Positions 1-7,863 of a stretch of DNA of 64,000 bases are shown piece after piece. The stretch spans positions 1 to 64,000 of the forward strand of contig JAGBBA010000012.1 of assembly GCA_017938695.1 (NCBI GenBank), given 5' to 3'. Position 1 is the stretch's first letter; the number at the start of each line of letters is the position of its first letter. Under the pieces are notes generated by a model. The model saw nothing but the letters and a program-made list of their open reading frames with translations, was not told where the DNA came from and ran no database searches. This DNA comes from Clostridia bacterium (lineage in GTDB: Bacteria > Bacillota > Clostridia > Christensenellales > Aristaeellaceae). A program made the position numbers and the translations under genes.

Positions 1-1
1 C

Positions 2-469
2 AAAATGACCATGAAGGAATTGGGTATGGCTGTGGGCTTTGACGAGAAAAGTGCGGACGTTCGTATTGCCCAGTATGAAAACAATTCCCGAAAACCCAAA
101 GAAGAACTGCTCAATAAAATCGCCGCTGCATTGGACGTCAATGTTCACGCTTTGAGTGATATTTCCGATTACACCGACGAAGATCTGCTGTATGCACTCT
201 TTCAATGGGAAGACGCTCGTGTGGGTGTGGACTTGTTGAAAGTATGGAACGATACACATTCGGATTTTGAAGGAGAGAATACCGCTGTTGCGTTCAACTA
301 CAGCATGCTGGATACCTACTTGGATGAATGGTATCTTCGCAAGCAGCAGTTGCGCTCCGGAGAAATCACCAGGGATGAATACCAGGAATGGAAGCTCAAT
401 TGGCCTTACACCTCTGACGTAATGAGAAAATATGTACCTCACAGAGAATGGCGTAAAAAAGAAGAATGA
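2..469 (+). CDS. Xre-family HTH regulator, 5' truncated
   Basis: The reading frame is already open at the left edge, so the true start lies outside the window. The visible part begins inside a helix-turn-helix of the Xre/Cro type (KELGMAVGFDEKSADVRIAQ followed by YENNSRKPKEELLNKIAAAL), in which the recognition-helix region is followed by the usual 'YE.g.R.P....l..ia.aL.v' pattern. About 90 further residues are rich in acidic and aromatic residues (WEDARVGVDLLKVWND) and match no domain I recognise. It ends in a Lys-rich tail. A perfect 12-bp terminator hairpin follows. Base composition is visibly AT-richer than guaA next door. A DNA-binding role is well supported; the target is unknown. Confidence 0.75.
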   Translation, partial: KMTMKELGMAVGFDEKSADVRIAQYENNSRKPKEELLNKIAAALDVNVHALSDISDYTDEDLLYALFQWEDARVGVDLLKVWNDTHSDFEGENTAVAFNYSMLDTYLDEWYLRKQQLRSGEITRDEYQEWKLNWPYTSDVMRKYVPHREWRKKEE

Positions 470-479
470 CATGAAAACA

Positions 480-508
480 GCCCTCCGAAACTTACCGTTT
501 CGGAGGGC
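480..508 (+). terminator. intrinsic hairpin after the Xre gene
   Basis: A perfect 12-bp inverted repeat (GCCCTCCGAAAC / GTTTCGGAGGGC, loop TTACC) starts about 10 nt after the stop codon. The T-tract on the + strand is poor, so termination efficiency is uncertain. The remaining bases up to 622 are AT-rich and I see no gene in them. Confidence 0.65.
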
Positions 509-622
509 ATGTTCATGTCATCCTATTATATTGGAATAATACAAACAGTATCAAATCAGTATCGCAAGGCTGATTGAGGCTCAAAAAATCAAGTAATAAC
601 TGACTTTCTTGAGAATTTGATA

Positions 623-1606
623 TTACTCCCACTCAATCGTTCCGATGGGCTTGGGAGTCAGGTCCAGGCACACGCGGTTGATGCCCTCCACCTCGTGGGT
701 GATGCGGTTGGTGATGTGGTGCAGCAGCGCGTAGGGGATCTCCTCGATGGTGGCGGTCATGGCGTCGGTGGTATTCACGGCGCGGATGATGGCCGGCCAG
801 CCCTCGTAACGCTTGCCGTCGCGCACGCCCACGGACTTGAAGTCGGGCACGGCGATGAAGTACTGCCACACCTTGCCGGCCAGGCCGTTCTTGTCGAACT
901 CTTCGCGGAGGATGGCGTCGGCCTCACGCAGGGCGTGCAGGCGGTCGCGGGTGATGGCACCCAGGCAGCGCACACCCAGGCCGGGGCCGGGGAAGGGCTG
1001 ACGGTACACCATCTGATGGGGCAGGCCCAGGGCCTCGCCCACCACACGGACTTCGTCCTTGTACAGCAGCATCACGGGCTCCACCAGCTGGAAGGTCATG
1101 CCGTTGGGCAGGCCGCCCACGTTGTGGTGAGCCTTCACGCCGTCCTTGCTTTCCAGGATGTCGGGGTAGATGGTGCCCTGCGCCAGGAACTCCACGCCCT
1201 CCAGCTTTTCGGCTTCCTCAGCAAAGACCTCGATGAACTCGCCGCCGATGATCTTGCGCTTCTTTTCGGGTTCGGCCACACCAGCCAGCTTGTCCAGGAA
1301 GCGGTCGGTGGCGTCGATGTAGATCAGGTTGGCGTCCAGCTGCTTGCCGAACACTTCGATAACCTGCTCGCTCTCGCCCTTGCGCATCAGGCCGTGGTTG
1401 ACATGCACGCACACCAGCTGCTTGCCGATGGCCTTGATCAGCAGTGCGGCCACAACGGAAGAATCAACGCCGCCGGACAGGGCCAGCAGCACCTTTTTGT
1501 CGCCCACCTGAGCGCGGACAGCCGCCACCTGCTCCTCGATAAAGGCGTTGGCCTGCTCGGGAGTAGTGATGCGCGCCATGGATTCGGGACGGATATTGCT
1601 CTGCAT
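623..1606 (-). CDS. guaA: GMP synthase, ATP-pyrophosphatase subunit only (no glutamine amidotransferase domain)
   Basis: Amination of XMP to GMP in purine synthesis. The 327-residue protein has the N-type ATP-PPase P-loop SGGVDSS (residues 44-50), the HGLMRKGE segment, the YRQPFPGPGLGVR signature and the C-terminal dimerisation domain ending PKPIGTIEWE. Usual bacterial GuaA is about 510 residues with a class I glutamine amidotransferase domain in front; here that domain is absent and the start is clean (RBS AGGAGGA, promoter immediately upstream), so this is not a fragment. The architecture matches the archaeal two-subunit enzyme (GuaAb). No amidotransferase partner is encoded in the window, so it either lies elsewhere or the enzyme uses free ammonia. 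Monocistronic and high GC. Confidence 0.93.
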   Translation of the reverse strand: MQSNIRPESMARITTPEQANAFIEEQVAAVRAQVGDKKVLLALSGGVDSSVVAALLIKAIGKQLVCVHVNHGLMRKGESEQVIEVFGKQLDANLIYIDATDRFLDKLAGVAEPEKKRKIIGGEFIEVFAEEAEKLEGVEFLAQGTIYPDILESKDGVKAHHNVGGLPNGMTFQLVEPVMLLYKDEVRVVGEALGLPHQMVYRQPFPGPGLGVRCLGAITRDRLHALREADAILREEFDKNGLAGKVWQYFIAVPDFKSVGVRDGKRYEGWPAIIRAVNTTDAMTATIEEIPYALLHHITNRITHEVEGINRVCLDLTPKPIGTIEWE

Positions 1607-1669
1607 GGGATGTTCCTCCTTCTTCTTTCAAGGATCCAACTTCCACCGGGTGTTTACGTTTGACAGCTT

Positions 1670-1698
1670 ATTATAACGCCGGAAAAGCCTCCTGTAAA
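1670..1698 (-). promoter_or_regulatory. sigma-70 promoter of guaA
   Basis: Read on the minus strand: TTTACA (1693-1698), a 17-nt spacer and TATAAT (1670-1675), about 60 nt upstream of the guaA start. The leader is too short to hold a purine riboswitch aptamer. Confidence 0.7.
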
Positions 1699-1775
1699 GA
1701 AAAATACGACGGAGAAACAGCAGAAATTGTGGAAGGGCAGAAGGGCTCGTATGATGAAATTTTGTTCCAGGGTAC

Positions 1776-1803
1776 AAAAAAAAGTGCGAAAACAAGCTCG
1801 CAC
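1776..1803 (-). terminator. intrinsic terminator of the 1842-2408 acetyltransferase gene
   Basis: On the minus strand GGTGCGA and TCGCACT form a stem around an 8-nt loop, followed by eight T residues (1776-1783). It lies about 40 nt after the stop of the acetyltransferase gene and just before the guaA promoter, insulating the two. Confidence 0.75.
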
Positions 1804-1841
1804 CTTTTGGTCGATCAATTGAAATTTGACGATGAACTCGT

Positions 1842-2408
1842 TCAGCCTATCTTTGCATAATCTTCTCTAAGCATACCGTAAATGTTATAGTCACAATAGA
1901 CCGAAACCATTTTGCCTTGTCGGATTGTCCCCTCTTTTATGAAACCACACCGCTCAAGGACCTTATTTGAAGCAATATTCCGAACATCAGCACTCCCATT
2001 CAGCCGCTCTATTTCTGTATTTTCAAATACGAACCGTACCACTTCCTTCAGTGCTTCTGTCGTAATTCCCTTATTCCAATATTCAGGATGAATACGATAC
2101 GCAACATCACCCATCCTTGAATTCTGTATATCAAATACTGCAATCATTCCAATAACAGCATTCGTTTCTTTCAAGACAATCCCCCAGTCAAAATCTAGCG
2201 AGGGCTTCCTTTTCACCCAAGGACGGGGATCAATGAACATCAATTCTGGATTTTTCTCACCCTTGCTGGCTTTTCGTCCCCAATAGGTATAAATTTCATC
2301 TCTCCCCAACCATTCTTTCAAATCTGGTACATCTGCTTCGCTCAGCGTTCTAATGATAAGCCTATCAGTTTCAAGGACAGGTTTATCGATCTCGTAATCT
2401 TTTAACAT
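1842..2408 (-). CDS. GNAT N-acetyltransferase, RimJ/RimL-like
   Basis: A 188-residue acetyl-CoA-dependent acetyltransferase of the Acetyltransf_3 type. The N-terminus TDRLIIRTLSEADVPDLKEW is typical of this group, as are the central DVAYRIHPEYWNKGITTEAL (acetyl-CoA binding motif A region) and the late NIASNKVLERCGFIKEGTIR. The substrate, whether a protein N-terminus or a small molecule, cannot be told. Start supported by GGAGGAACC before ATG. The gene is clearly AT-richer than neighbours on the right and uses many A/T-ending codons, suggesting acquisition. It has its own terminator. Confidence 0.85.
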   Translation of the reverse strand: MLKDYEIDKPVLETDRLIIRTLSEADVPDLKEWLGRDEIYTYWGRKASKGEKNPELMFIDPRPWVKRKPSLDFDWGIVLKETNAVIGMIAVFDIQNSRMGDVAYRIHPEYWNKGITTEALKEVVRFVFENTEIERLNGSADVRNIASNKVLERCGFIKEGTIRQGKMVSVYCDYNIYGMLREDYAKIG

Positions 2409-2480
2409 GGTTCCTCCATCATATCATTGCATTCGCTCTCTTCGACCTATTCAAGTTTCCCGCATTTCCTTGCGGCCGCC

Positions 2481-2903
2481 TCACCGCTCCGTCTGCTCCG
2501 TCATGATCCCCCAGCGGATACCGAAGCGATCCACAAACACCACCCGGCAAGAGCTGTAAGGCGTGGCCTCCATGGGGTAGATGGTGGTGCTGCCGTCCTT
2601 CATGATTTCGTAGGCGCGCTGCACCTGCTCCTTGGTGTCGTACATGATGGTCAGGAAATTCGAGTAGCAAACGGAAAACGCAATGTCCGCATGGTCGCTC
2701 ATGATGATACGCTTGTCCCCCAGGGCCAGCTCGGCATGGTAGACCCAGTCCTTCTGCTCCTCGGTAAGCAGGGGCATGTAGGCCGGATCGTTGGCCTCTC
2801 CGTAGGTGATCAGGCAGTTGATCTTGCCCTCAAAGGCCTTCTCATACATGTGGATGGCTTCCCGGCAGCCGCCGGCAAAGTTCAGCGTGGGTACGATCTG
2901 CAT
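2481..2903 (-). CDS. VOC/PhnB-like glyoxalase-fold protein
   Basis: A 140-residue single-domain vicinal-oxygen-chelate protein of the PhnB/3-demethylubiquinone-methyltransferase-like group. The visible pattern is the N-terminal PTLNFAGGCREAIHMYEKAF (a predicted helix after the first strand), the mid-protein HAELALGDKRIIMSD, and the C-terminal DRFGIRWGIMT strand normal for the family. The function of most members is unknown; they are often dimers that bind small hydrophobic ligands. A GAAAGGAAA site lies before ATG. It follows the GyrI-like gene with a 14-nt gap and is probably cotranscribed. Confidence 0.8.
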   Translation of the reverse strand: MQIVPTLNFAGGCREAIHMYEKAFEGKINCLITYGEANDPAYMPLLTEEQKDWVYHAELALGDKRIIMSDHADIAFSVCYSNFLTIMYDTKEQVQRAYEIMKDGSTTIYPMEATPYSSCRVVFVDRFGIRWGIMTEQTER

Positions 2904-2917
2904 AGGTCATTTTCCTT

Positions 2918-3391
2918 TCATTCAATGGCAATGCCGTAATCCAGGATGACCAGGCCATCCTCATCCGGGGCGGTGAAGCGGGGGCAGTTGTACCGCTCGA
3001 AGCACCAGTCGTCCTCGCTGCGGATGAACCCCTGCGCCTTCAGCGCATCCAGGCATGCCTGATGGGTTTCCATGGTGTAGAAGTCGCCGCTGCCGTCCTT
3101 GTCCCGGAGGTAGCACACGGCATATTCCTTGGCCGGGATGCGCACCGCCTCGTAACCCTCCGGCACAGTGGTGCCTTCCGGGAAGAACATGCCGATCCAC
3201 CGTTCCGGCGCGCCGTTTGCCACGCGCACCGCGCCAATGTAAGCATCGCCGTTTTCCGGCAGGGACGGTTGCTTTTCCAGGGGCTCAAACCAGCCGTTTC
3301 CCCACCATTCACCCCAGTTGGTGCCGCGCTTGCCGATCAGCATGCACCCGGGCCAGCTTTCTTTTTTGATGTCGATGATCTTCACAGCCAT
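2918..3391 (-). CDS. GyrI-like small-molecule-binding (SOUL/AraC effector domain) protein
   Basis: A 157-residue stand-alone GyrI-like domain. The chosen ATG (MAVKIIDIKK) sits after GGGAGG; a longer frame upstream has no RBS. Features consistent with the fold are PAKEYAVCYLRDKDGSGDF, an aromatic-rich middle (NWGEWWGNGWFEPLE) and a C-terminal FERYNCPRFTAPDEDGLVIL strand followed by YGIAIE. Related domains bind hydrophobic or cationic compounds in multidrug regulators or hydrolyse xenobiotics; no DNA-binding domain is fused here. A plausible TATGAT -10 box lies near 3416-3421. Assignment is by overall pattern rather than a catalytic motif. Confidence 0.6.
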   Translation of the reverse strand: MAVKIIDIKKESWPGCMLIGKRGTNWGEWWGNGWFEPLEKQPSLPENGDAYIGAVRVANGAPERWIGMFFPEGTTVPEGYEAVRIPAKEYAVCYLRDKDGSGDFYTMETHQACLDALKAQGFIRSEDDWCFERYNCPRFTAPDEDGLVILDYGIAIE

Positions 3392-3456
3392 GGGAACGCC
3401 TCCCGTTTTTTCTTTATCATAGCACAGGCCCGGCGGATGCAAAAGCGAACACCACA

Positions 3457-4374
3457 TTACATTTTCAGCCAGCTTTTCAGCTGCTCCTGCCGCTGAGCGT
3501 AGCGGTGCAGTTCAGCCAGGGTGCTTTCTGCCTGGCGGATGCCCTCCACCCGGTCCTCCGGCGAGGTTCCCTCCAGCCCCTGGGCCCGGCGGAGGTTATA
3601 GTGCAGCCAGCCCAGCATGCCGTCCATGCTGGCAGCGATGGCCGCAGCCCAGTCCGCAGCGGCGATGTCCATATGGCTGGCGTAGGCCCCGATCATCGCC
3701 CGGGCCTTGGGTTCGTCGTCCGCCCAGTAGTTGAGCAGCTCCACCAGCTCCTGCCAGGGGTTCACATACCCGGCGGCCTCCCAGTCGATGATGCAGGGCG
3801 TCATCTCCTGCCACATCACGTTTTTCGGATCAAGGTCACGGTGGCTGATGACCTGCACGCCCAGCAGCTTTTCCTGGGCTGCCAGCACCTGGGCATCCCA
3901 CCGGGCCGGGGCAGCATCCGCCGTCAGCGACCAGTCGAAGGGCTGGCGCACCGCCGTATCCGGCTGCAGGCCCTCCACCCGGATATCCGCCCCGTGGATG
4001 CACCCCAACGCGCTGCCCATTACCCGGCAGTGCTCCGCGGTGATCTCTGGCGGATACACCGAAGCCCCCTCCACCCAGGGATACACAATGAAGTACGCAC
4101 CCTCCACCTCCGTCACGCCGCCCACCGGGGCGCACACCCTAAATTCCGCATTCCGCATGCCGAATTCCGCATTCACCCTCTCCCCCGTTTGCATGTTGCG
4201 AAGGGCTTCCGGGCGCGTCATCACATCCGGGTTCAGGGCTTTGACGGCATAAGTGCCGGCGGTCGTGTCCAGGCGGAACATGCGGTGGAGGAATCCGCCG
4301 CTTACATTTTGCGGTTCACGGGTCATCTGGCCCAGGTTCAGCTGCCTGCACAGCTGTATCAGCTTGCTTGTCAT
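3457..4374 (-). CDS. aminoglycoside phosphotransferase (APH)/choline-kinase-fold protein
   Basis: A 305-residue protein kinase-like small-molecule phosphotransferase. The catalytic loop is ISHRDLDPKNVMW (H178, D180, N185) and the magnesium-binding aspartate is in IIDWEAAGYVNP (D197). The N-terminal lobe carries GGFLHRMFRLDTTAGTYAVK with the ATP-contacting lysine. The acceptor is unknown; such orphan genes in gut Firmicutes are not necessarily antibiotic resistance genes. Residues 68-79 contain a repeated NAEF(G/R) segment encoded by a short tandem DNA repeat (4143-4174), which looks like an in-frame insertion between lobes. High GC, single gene. Confidence 0.8.
   Translation of the reverse strand: MTSKLIQLCRQLNLGQMTREPQNVSGGFLHRMFRLDTTAGTYAVKALNPDVMTRPEALRNMQTGERVNAEFGMRNAEFRVCAPVGGVTEVEGAYFIVYPWVEGASVYPPEITAEHCRVMGSALGCIHGADIRVEGLQPDTAVRQPFDWSLTADAAPARWDAQVLAAQEKLLGVQVISHRDLDPKNVMWQEMTPCIIDWEAAGYVNPWQELVELLNYWADDEPKARAMIGAYASHMDIAAADWAAAIAASMDGMLGWLHYNLRRAQGLEGTSPEDRVEGIRQAESTLAELHRYAQRQEQLKSWLKM
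4143..4174. repeat. short tandem repeat of ATTCCGC units inside the APH gene
   Basis: Units of ATTCCGC occur at 4143, 4150 and 4164, and a further ATTC follows. The gene stays in frame and codes for NAEFGMRNAEF. Length variation here would be expected to change the protein by steps other than three unless balanced. Confidence 0.6.
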
Positions 4375-4440
4375 ATCGTTTCCTCATTTCAAAAAAGCCC
4401 CGGCCCGGAGAGCCTTGCCGCTTCCGTGCCGGAGCTGATC

Positions 4441-5439
4441 TCACCATTTTCTGCTTTGATCTACCTTGCGCTGCAACGCTTCCTCGGTTTCATCCTCCCG
4501 GACGCGCCGGGCCGCGATGATGCGCCGCTCCTCCTCGTCCTCCACGCAGGTCACCAGGAGAAGGATCTGATCCTCCGGCTGCACGTCGATGGCGGTGGAG
4601 TACAGCGAGTGGCTCTTCAGGGTGGAGATGGCCTCCTTGCGCCAGGCAATGTTGTCGGAATGGATCTTGCCGAAGCTGAAGTAGTTGTGATCCTTGGCGT
4701 CCAGGCTCAGCTCCGTCACCGAGAAGATCACATACCGGCCGTCTTCATACATGGTGTCGAAGGTCACAAAGGGATTCTGCTGGTAGAAGTGCAGCTTTTC
4801 ATAGTTGCGCAGATTGCCGAACATGGCCCCGGTTTTCATGTTGTGGCCGTACACCGTCAGCGTGTAGGGGCGGTTTTTCAGATAGATGCCTTCATCCAGG
4901 AACAGGGCACCGTTCACGTTGTGATAGCCCCGGTAGTCCCGGCGCAGGTAGTAGGTGTTGTCCCGCTGCACCACGGCCTCATCCAGCAGGTTTTCGATGC
5001 TCAGCCAGCCGATGATGTCATCGTTCTGGCGGCGCAGCTTCTGGAAGCGGCTGCTGATCGTCCCATAGGGGTTGCCAGGGTAATGCTGGCTCTGAAGCTC
5101 CGTGGGCGGCGTGGGCGAGGGCGTAGCCGTGGCCTGCGGCGGCAGGGTAGCGGTGGGCTCCGCCGCGGGAGAAGGCGAAGGCTGGGCGGTGGGTTCCGCC
5201 GTGGTTTCGGGTTCTGACTGGTAATACAGCTCCCGCAGCTCGTTGGAGGCATTCTTCGCAGAGAAGTAGTCCACCGCGTAGCTGATCAGCTGCCAGGCAC
5301 TGAACACCAGCACGATGCCCAGCAGTACCGCACAGATCAGGGTCGTCTGGCGGCGTTTCTTTTCAGCAGGCACATAGGAATAACTGCGCTGCTTTTTTCT
5401 GCCCGAGCCGTTCTGGCCGGGGGTGTATCCACGCTGCAT
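4441..5439 (-). CDS. class B sortase
   Basis: A membrane-anchored transpeptidase that cleaves a sorting signal and attaches proteins to the cell wall or assembles pili. The start ATG (MQRGYTPGQN) follows AAGGAAGGGAG, giving 332 residues. Order: basic cytoplasmic N-terminus, one membrane helix (33-57), a Thr/Pro-rich linker (75-115), then the sortase barrel. The catalytic set is visible: His199 in TVYGHNM, Cys298 in LLLVTC and an Arg in ERRIIAARRVR (306-313). The NxxYGxIS and DDIIGWLSIE segments are typical of class B enzymes. No LPXTG-like or NPxTG-like substrate is encoded in the window, so it is an orphan housekeeping-type or distal sortase. Confidence 0.9.
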   Translation of the reverse strand: MQRGYTPGQNGSGRKKQRSYSYVPAEKKRRQTTLICAVLLGIVLVFSAWQLISYAVDYFSAKNASNELRELYYQSEPETTAEPTAQPSPSPAAEPTATLPPQATATPSPTPPTELQSQHYPGNPYGTISSRFQKLRRQNDDIIGWLSIENLLDEAVVQRDNTYYLRRDYRGYHNVNGALFLDEGIYLKNRPYTLTVYGHNMKTGAMFGNLRNYEKLHFYQQNPFVTFDTMYEDGRYVIFSVTELSLDAKDHNYFSFGKIHSDNIAWRKEAISTLKSHSLYSTAIDVQPEDQILLLVTCVEDEEERRIIAARRVREDETEEALQRKVDQSRKW

Positions 5440-5534
5440 GCCGCCATCTCCCTTCCTTTGTATTGCTTTCATCTTACCACCCAACGGGTGATGTGTCAAT
5501 GAATGGGAATGCTTCGCCCGGTTTACTTTACAAA

Positions 5535-5550
5535 CTTAACAGCTTGTTAG
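5535..5550. promoter_or_regulatory. candidate upstream operator of the mannan operon
   Basis: CTTAAC and GTTAG half-sites separated by 5 nt form an imperfect palindrome about 55 bp upstream of the -35 box. The same half-sites recur at 5646-5657. Binding by the operon's own LacI protein is inference. Confidence 0.4.
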
Positions 5551-5605
5551 CCTGTTTAACGGACAAAAAAAGCAAAATATCTTCGCTGCAAACCTCCCTG
5601 GTCGC

Positions 5606-5635
5606 TTGACAGCCAGAATATACATATTGTATAAT
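5606..5635 (+). promoter_or_regulatory. sigma-70 promoter of the mannan operon
   Basis: TTGACA (5606-5611), an 18-nt spacer and TATAAT (5630-5635): both boxes match consensus. The 5' leader to the first ATG is about 50 nt. Confidence 0.8.
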
Positions 5636-5645
5636 AAACGCGAAC

Positions 5646-5657
5646 CTAACAGTTAAG
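5646..5657. promoter_or_regulatory. candidate operator overlapping the transcription start
   Basis: CTAAC and GTTAAG half-sites separated by one base lie 10 bp downstream of the -10 box, a standard position for a repressor. They are the same half-sites as at 5535-5550 in the opposite order. Confidence 0.4.
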
Positions 5658-5691
5658 CTAATGGCAGCACCCCTGCCTGAAAGGAACCGGC

Positions 5692-6648
5692 ATGCGCTAT
5701 CTGAACGGCTGCACCTTTGCCTTTATGAGCCCCCGGGGCTTCACCCAGCGCAGTGATGAATGGAAGCGTTCCCTGCGCCTGATGAAGGAAGAAACCGGCT
5801 GCGACACGGTGATCCTTCCCGTGGGTGCCCTGCAGGACCATGCTTACTCCACCCATGTGGACTACGAAACCCCCGACGTGATGAGCATGGACGACGTTCG
5901 CGCCGTGGCTGCCGAGGCCCGCGCCCTGGGCCTGCGCCTGGTGGTGAAGGCCATGGTCAACTGCCGCGATGGCTACTGGCGGGCCTACATCCGCTTTTTC
6001 GACAGCTATGTGCCCACCGAACCCACCTGGGCTGAATGGTTCAAGAGCTACGACGAATTCGTGGTGGCCCTGGCCCGCACCGCCCAGGAGGTGGAGGCCG
6101 ACATGTTCTGCGTGGGCTGCGAAATGGTGGGGGCCGATCACCGCGCCGAGGAATGGCGCGACCTGGTGCGCCAGGTGCGGCAGGTGTATAGCGGCCCGGT
6201 GACCTACAACTGCGATAAATTCCAGGAAAACAACGTGACCTGGTGGGACGAGCTGGACGCCATTTCTTCCTCCGGCTACTACCCCATCGACCAATTGGAA
6301 GAGCACTTCCTGCGCATCGAGCAGGTGGCCGAAAAATTCGGCAGGCCCTTCTTCTTTATGGAAAGCGGCTGCCCCAGCCGCGAGGGCAGCGAATATGTGC
6401 CCAACAACTGGAGCTTCGGCGGCGAGCAGAGCAACGAAGCCCAGGAGCGGTGGTACAAGGCCTACACCGACGCCCTGCTGCGCCACCCCAAGATCCGCGG
6501 CTCCGTGTGGTGGGACTGGTCGGCCATCCGTCTCTACCCCATCGAAGCCGCCGCCACCAACAACGGCTACGCCCTGTACGGCAAGCCCGCTGCCAAGGTG
6601 CTGCAGGCTTACAGCAAAGCCGTCAACGAACGTGAAAACAACGCATGA
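5692..6648 (+). CDS. GH113 beta-1,4-mannanase (intracellular)
   Basis: A 318-residue (beta/alpha)8 hydrolase expected to cut beta-1,4-mannan oligosaccharides. Family GH113 is inferred from length (the characterised Alicyclobacillus enzyme is about 320 residues) and from two glutamates with the right spacing: acid/base E144 in FCVGCEMVGADH and nucleophile E224 in FFFMESGCPS, 80 residues apart as in AaManA (E151/E231). There is no signal peptide, so it would act on imported oligomers in the cytoplasm. It is the first gene of the operon, with AAAGGAAC before ATG, 24 nt ahead of the epimerase. The neighbours (2-epimerase, two GH130 enzymes, acetylesterase) make mannan the most likely substrate. 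GH5-like activity cannot be excluded from sequence alone. Confidence 0.85.
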   Translation: MRYLNGCTFAFMSPRGFTQRSDEWKRSLRLMKEETGCDTVILPVGALQDHAYSTHVDYETPDVMSMDDVRAVAAEARALGLRLVVKAMVNCRDGYWRAYIRFFDSYVPTEPTWAEWFKSYDEFVVALARTAQEVEADMFCVGCEMVGADHRAEEWRDLVRQVRQVYSGPVTYNCDKFQENNVTWWDELDAISSSGYYPIDQLEEHFLRIEQVAEKFGRPFFFMESGCPSREGSEYVPNNWSFGGEQSNEAQERWYKAYTDALLRHPKIRGSVWWDWSAIRLYPIEAAATNNGYALYGKPAAKVLQAYSKAVNERENNA

Positions 6649-6672
6649 TCCATGCTGAAAGGAAGGACCACC

Positions 6673-7833
6673 ATGCTGGCAAATGAACTGAAGCTCCACC
6701 TGACGGAAACCATCCTCCCCTTCTGGGAGAACCTGGCCGATGAACGCTACGGCGGCTATTACGGCTATGTGGACAAGAACCTGAAGCTGGTGCCCGACGC
6801 CCACAAGGGCTGCATCCTCAACAGCCGCACCCTGTGGACCTTCGCCACCGCCGCCCGGGTGCTGAAAGACGACCGCTACCTGGTTTACGCCAAGCGCGCC
6901 TATGATTTCATGCCCAAGTTTGAGGACAAGGCAAACGGCGGCGTGTACTGGTCCGTCACTGCCCAGGGCGAACCCCTGGATCTGACCAAGCACACCTACT
7001 GCCAGGCCTTCGCCATCTATGGTCTGGCTGCCTATGCCCGGGCCACCGGCATGACCGAGCCCCTCGACAAGGCCATGGAGCTGTTCCGCATCATCGAGGA
7101 CAAGTGCACCGACGAGGGCGGCTACGGCGAAGCCTACAAGCCCGACTTCTCTCCCGAGAGCAACGAGAAGCTCTCCGAGAACGGCGTGATGGCCTCCCGC
7201 ACCATGAACACCCTGCTCCACGTGCTGGAAGCCTATGCAGAGCTCTACCGCGCCAACCATAACGAAGAAGTCCGCAAGGCCGGCGTCGTTTGCCTGGAGC
7301 GGTTCCTCAACGTGATGTACAACCAGGAAAAGCGTCGCCTGGAGGTCTTCTACGACGCTGAGTACAATTCCCTGCTGGATATGCAGTCCTTCGGCCACGA
7401 CGTGGAAGCCTCCTGGCTGATGTGGGACGCCGTGGAGTGCATGATCCCCGAAGCGGAGCAGGCCCCCTACAAGGCCATGTGCATCGCCCTGGCGGAATCC
7501 GTCCACGAGCGCGCCATGACCGACCACGGCCTGAAAAACGAAATGGTGGACGGCGAGATCGACGAGCTGCGCATCTGGTGGGTGCAGGCCGAAACCCTGC
7601 TGGGCTTCTCCAACGCCTATGACCTCACCGGCAACGAAATGTTCAAGGAGTCCGTCAAGACCCAGTGGGCCGCCATCCAGAAGCTGATCGTGGATCCCCG
7701 CGAGGGCGGCGAATGGTACTGGTCCGTTTACGAGGACGGCACCCCCACCGAACGCCCCATGGTGGAAGAGTGGAAGTGCCCCTACCACAACGGCCGCATG
7801 TGCCTGCGCATCATCGAGCAGGGCAAGCAGTGA
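6673..7833 (+). CDS. cellobiose/mannobiose 2-epimerase (AGE family)
   Basis: Converts beta-1,4-mannobiose to mannosyl-glucose, the substrate of the mannosylglucose phosphorylase downstream. The ATG at 6673 (MLANELKLHL) is chosen because GAAAGGAAGG lies 7 nt before it; the ATG at 6652 overlaps that site. The 386-residue alpha6/alpha6-barrel retains the catalytic set known from Ruminococcus albus cellobiose epimerase: R52 (NSRTLW), H242/E245/W248 (GHDVEASW), W302-W303 and E307 (WWVQAETLL), and H372 (PYHNGRMC). The near-identical residue numbering to the characterised enzymes separates it from N-acylglucosamine epimerases. No signal peptide. Confidence 0.9.
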   Translation: MLANELKLHLTETILPFWENLADERYGGYYGYVDKNLKLVPDAHKGCILNSRTLWTFATAARVLKDDRYLVYAKRAYDFMPKFEDKANGGVYWSVTAQGEPLDLTKHTYCQAFAIYGLAAYARATGMTEPLDKAMELFRIIEDKCTDEGGYGEAYKPDFSPESNEKLSENGVMASRTMNTLLHVLEAYAELYRANHNEEVRKAGVVCLERFLNVMYNQEKRRLEVFYDAEYNSLLDMQSFGHDVEASWLMWDAVECMIPEAEQAPYKAMCIALAESVHERAMTDHGLKNEMVDGEIDELRIWWVQAETLLGFSNAYDLTGNEMFKESVKTQWAAIQKLIVDPREGGEWYWSVYEDGTPTERPMVEEWKCPYHNGRMCLRIIEQGKQ

Positions 7834-7863
7834 TCCGCCGTCAGGCTGAATAAAGGAGCAACT

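Noticed and set aside
1607-1841. Possible purine riboswitch ahead of guaA
   Set aside because: The leader from the TATAAT box to the start codon is about 60 nt, too short, and no conserved purine-aptamer loops occur.
1660-1860. Small + strand ORF of 66 codons between guaA and the acetyltransferase gene
   Set aside because: It covers the guaA promoter and the acetyltransferase terminator and has no RBS.
3457-4374. APH-type gene as an antibiotic resistance gene
   Set aside because: Only fold motifs are present, no mobile context or known resistance family signature is seen.
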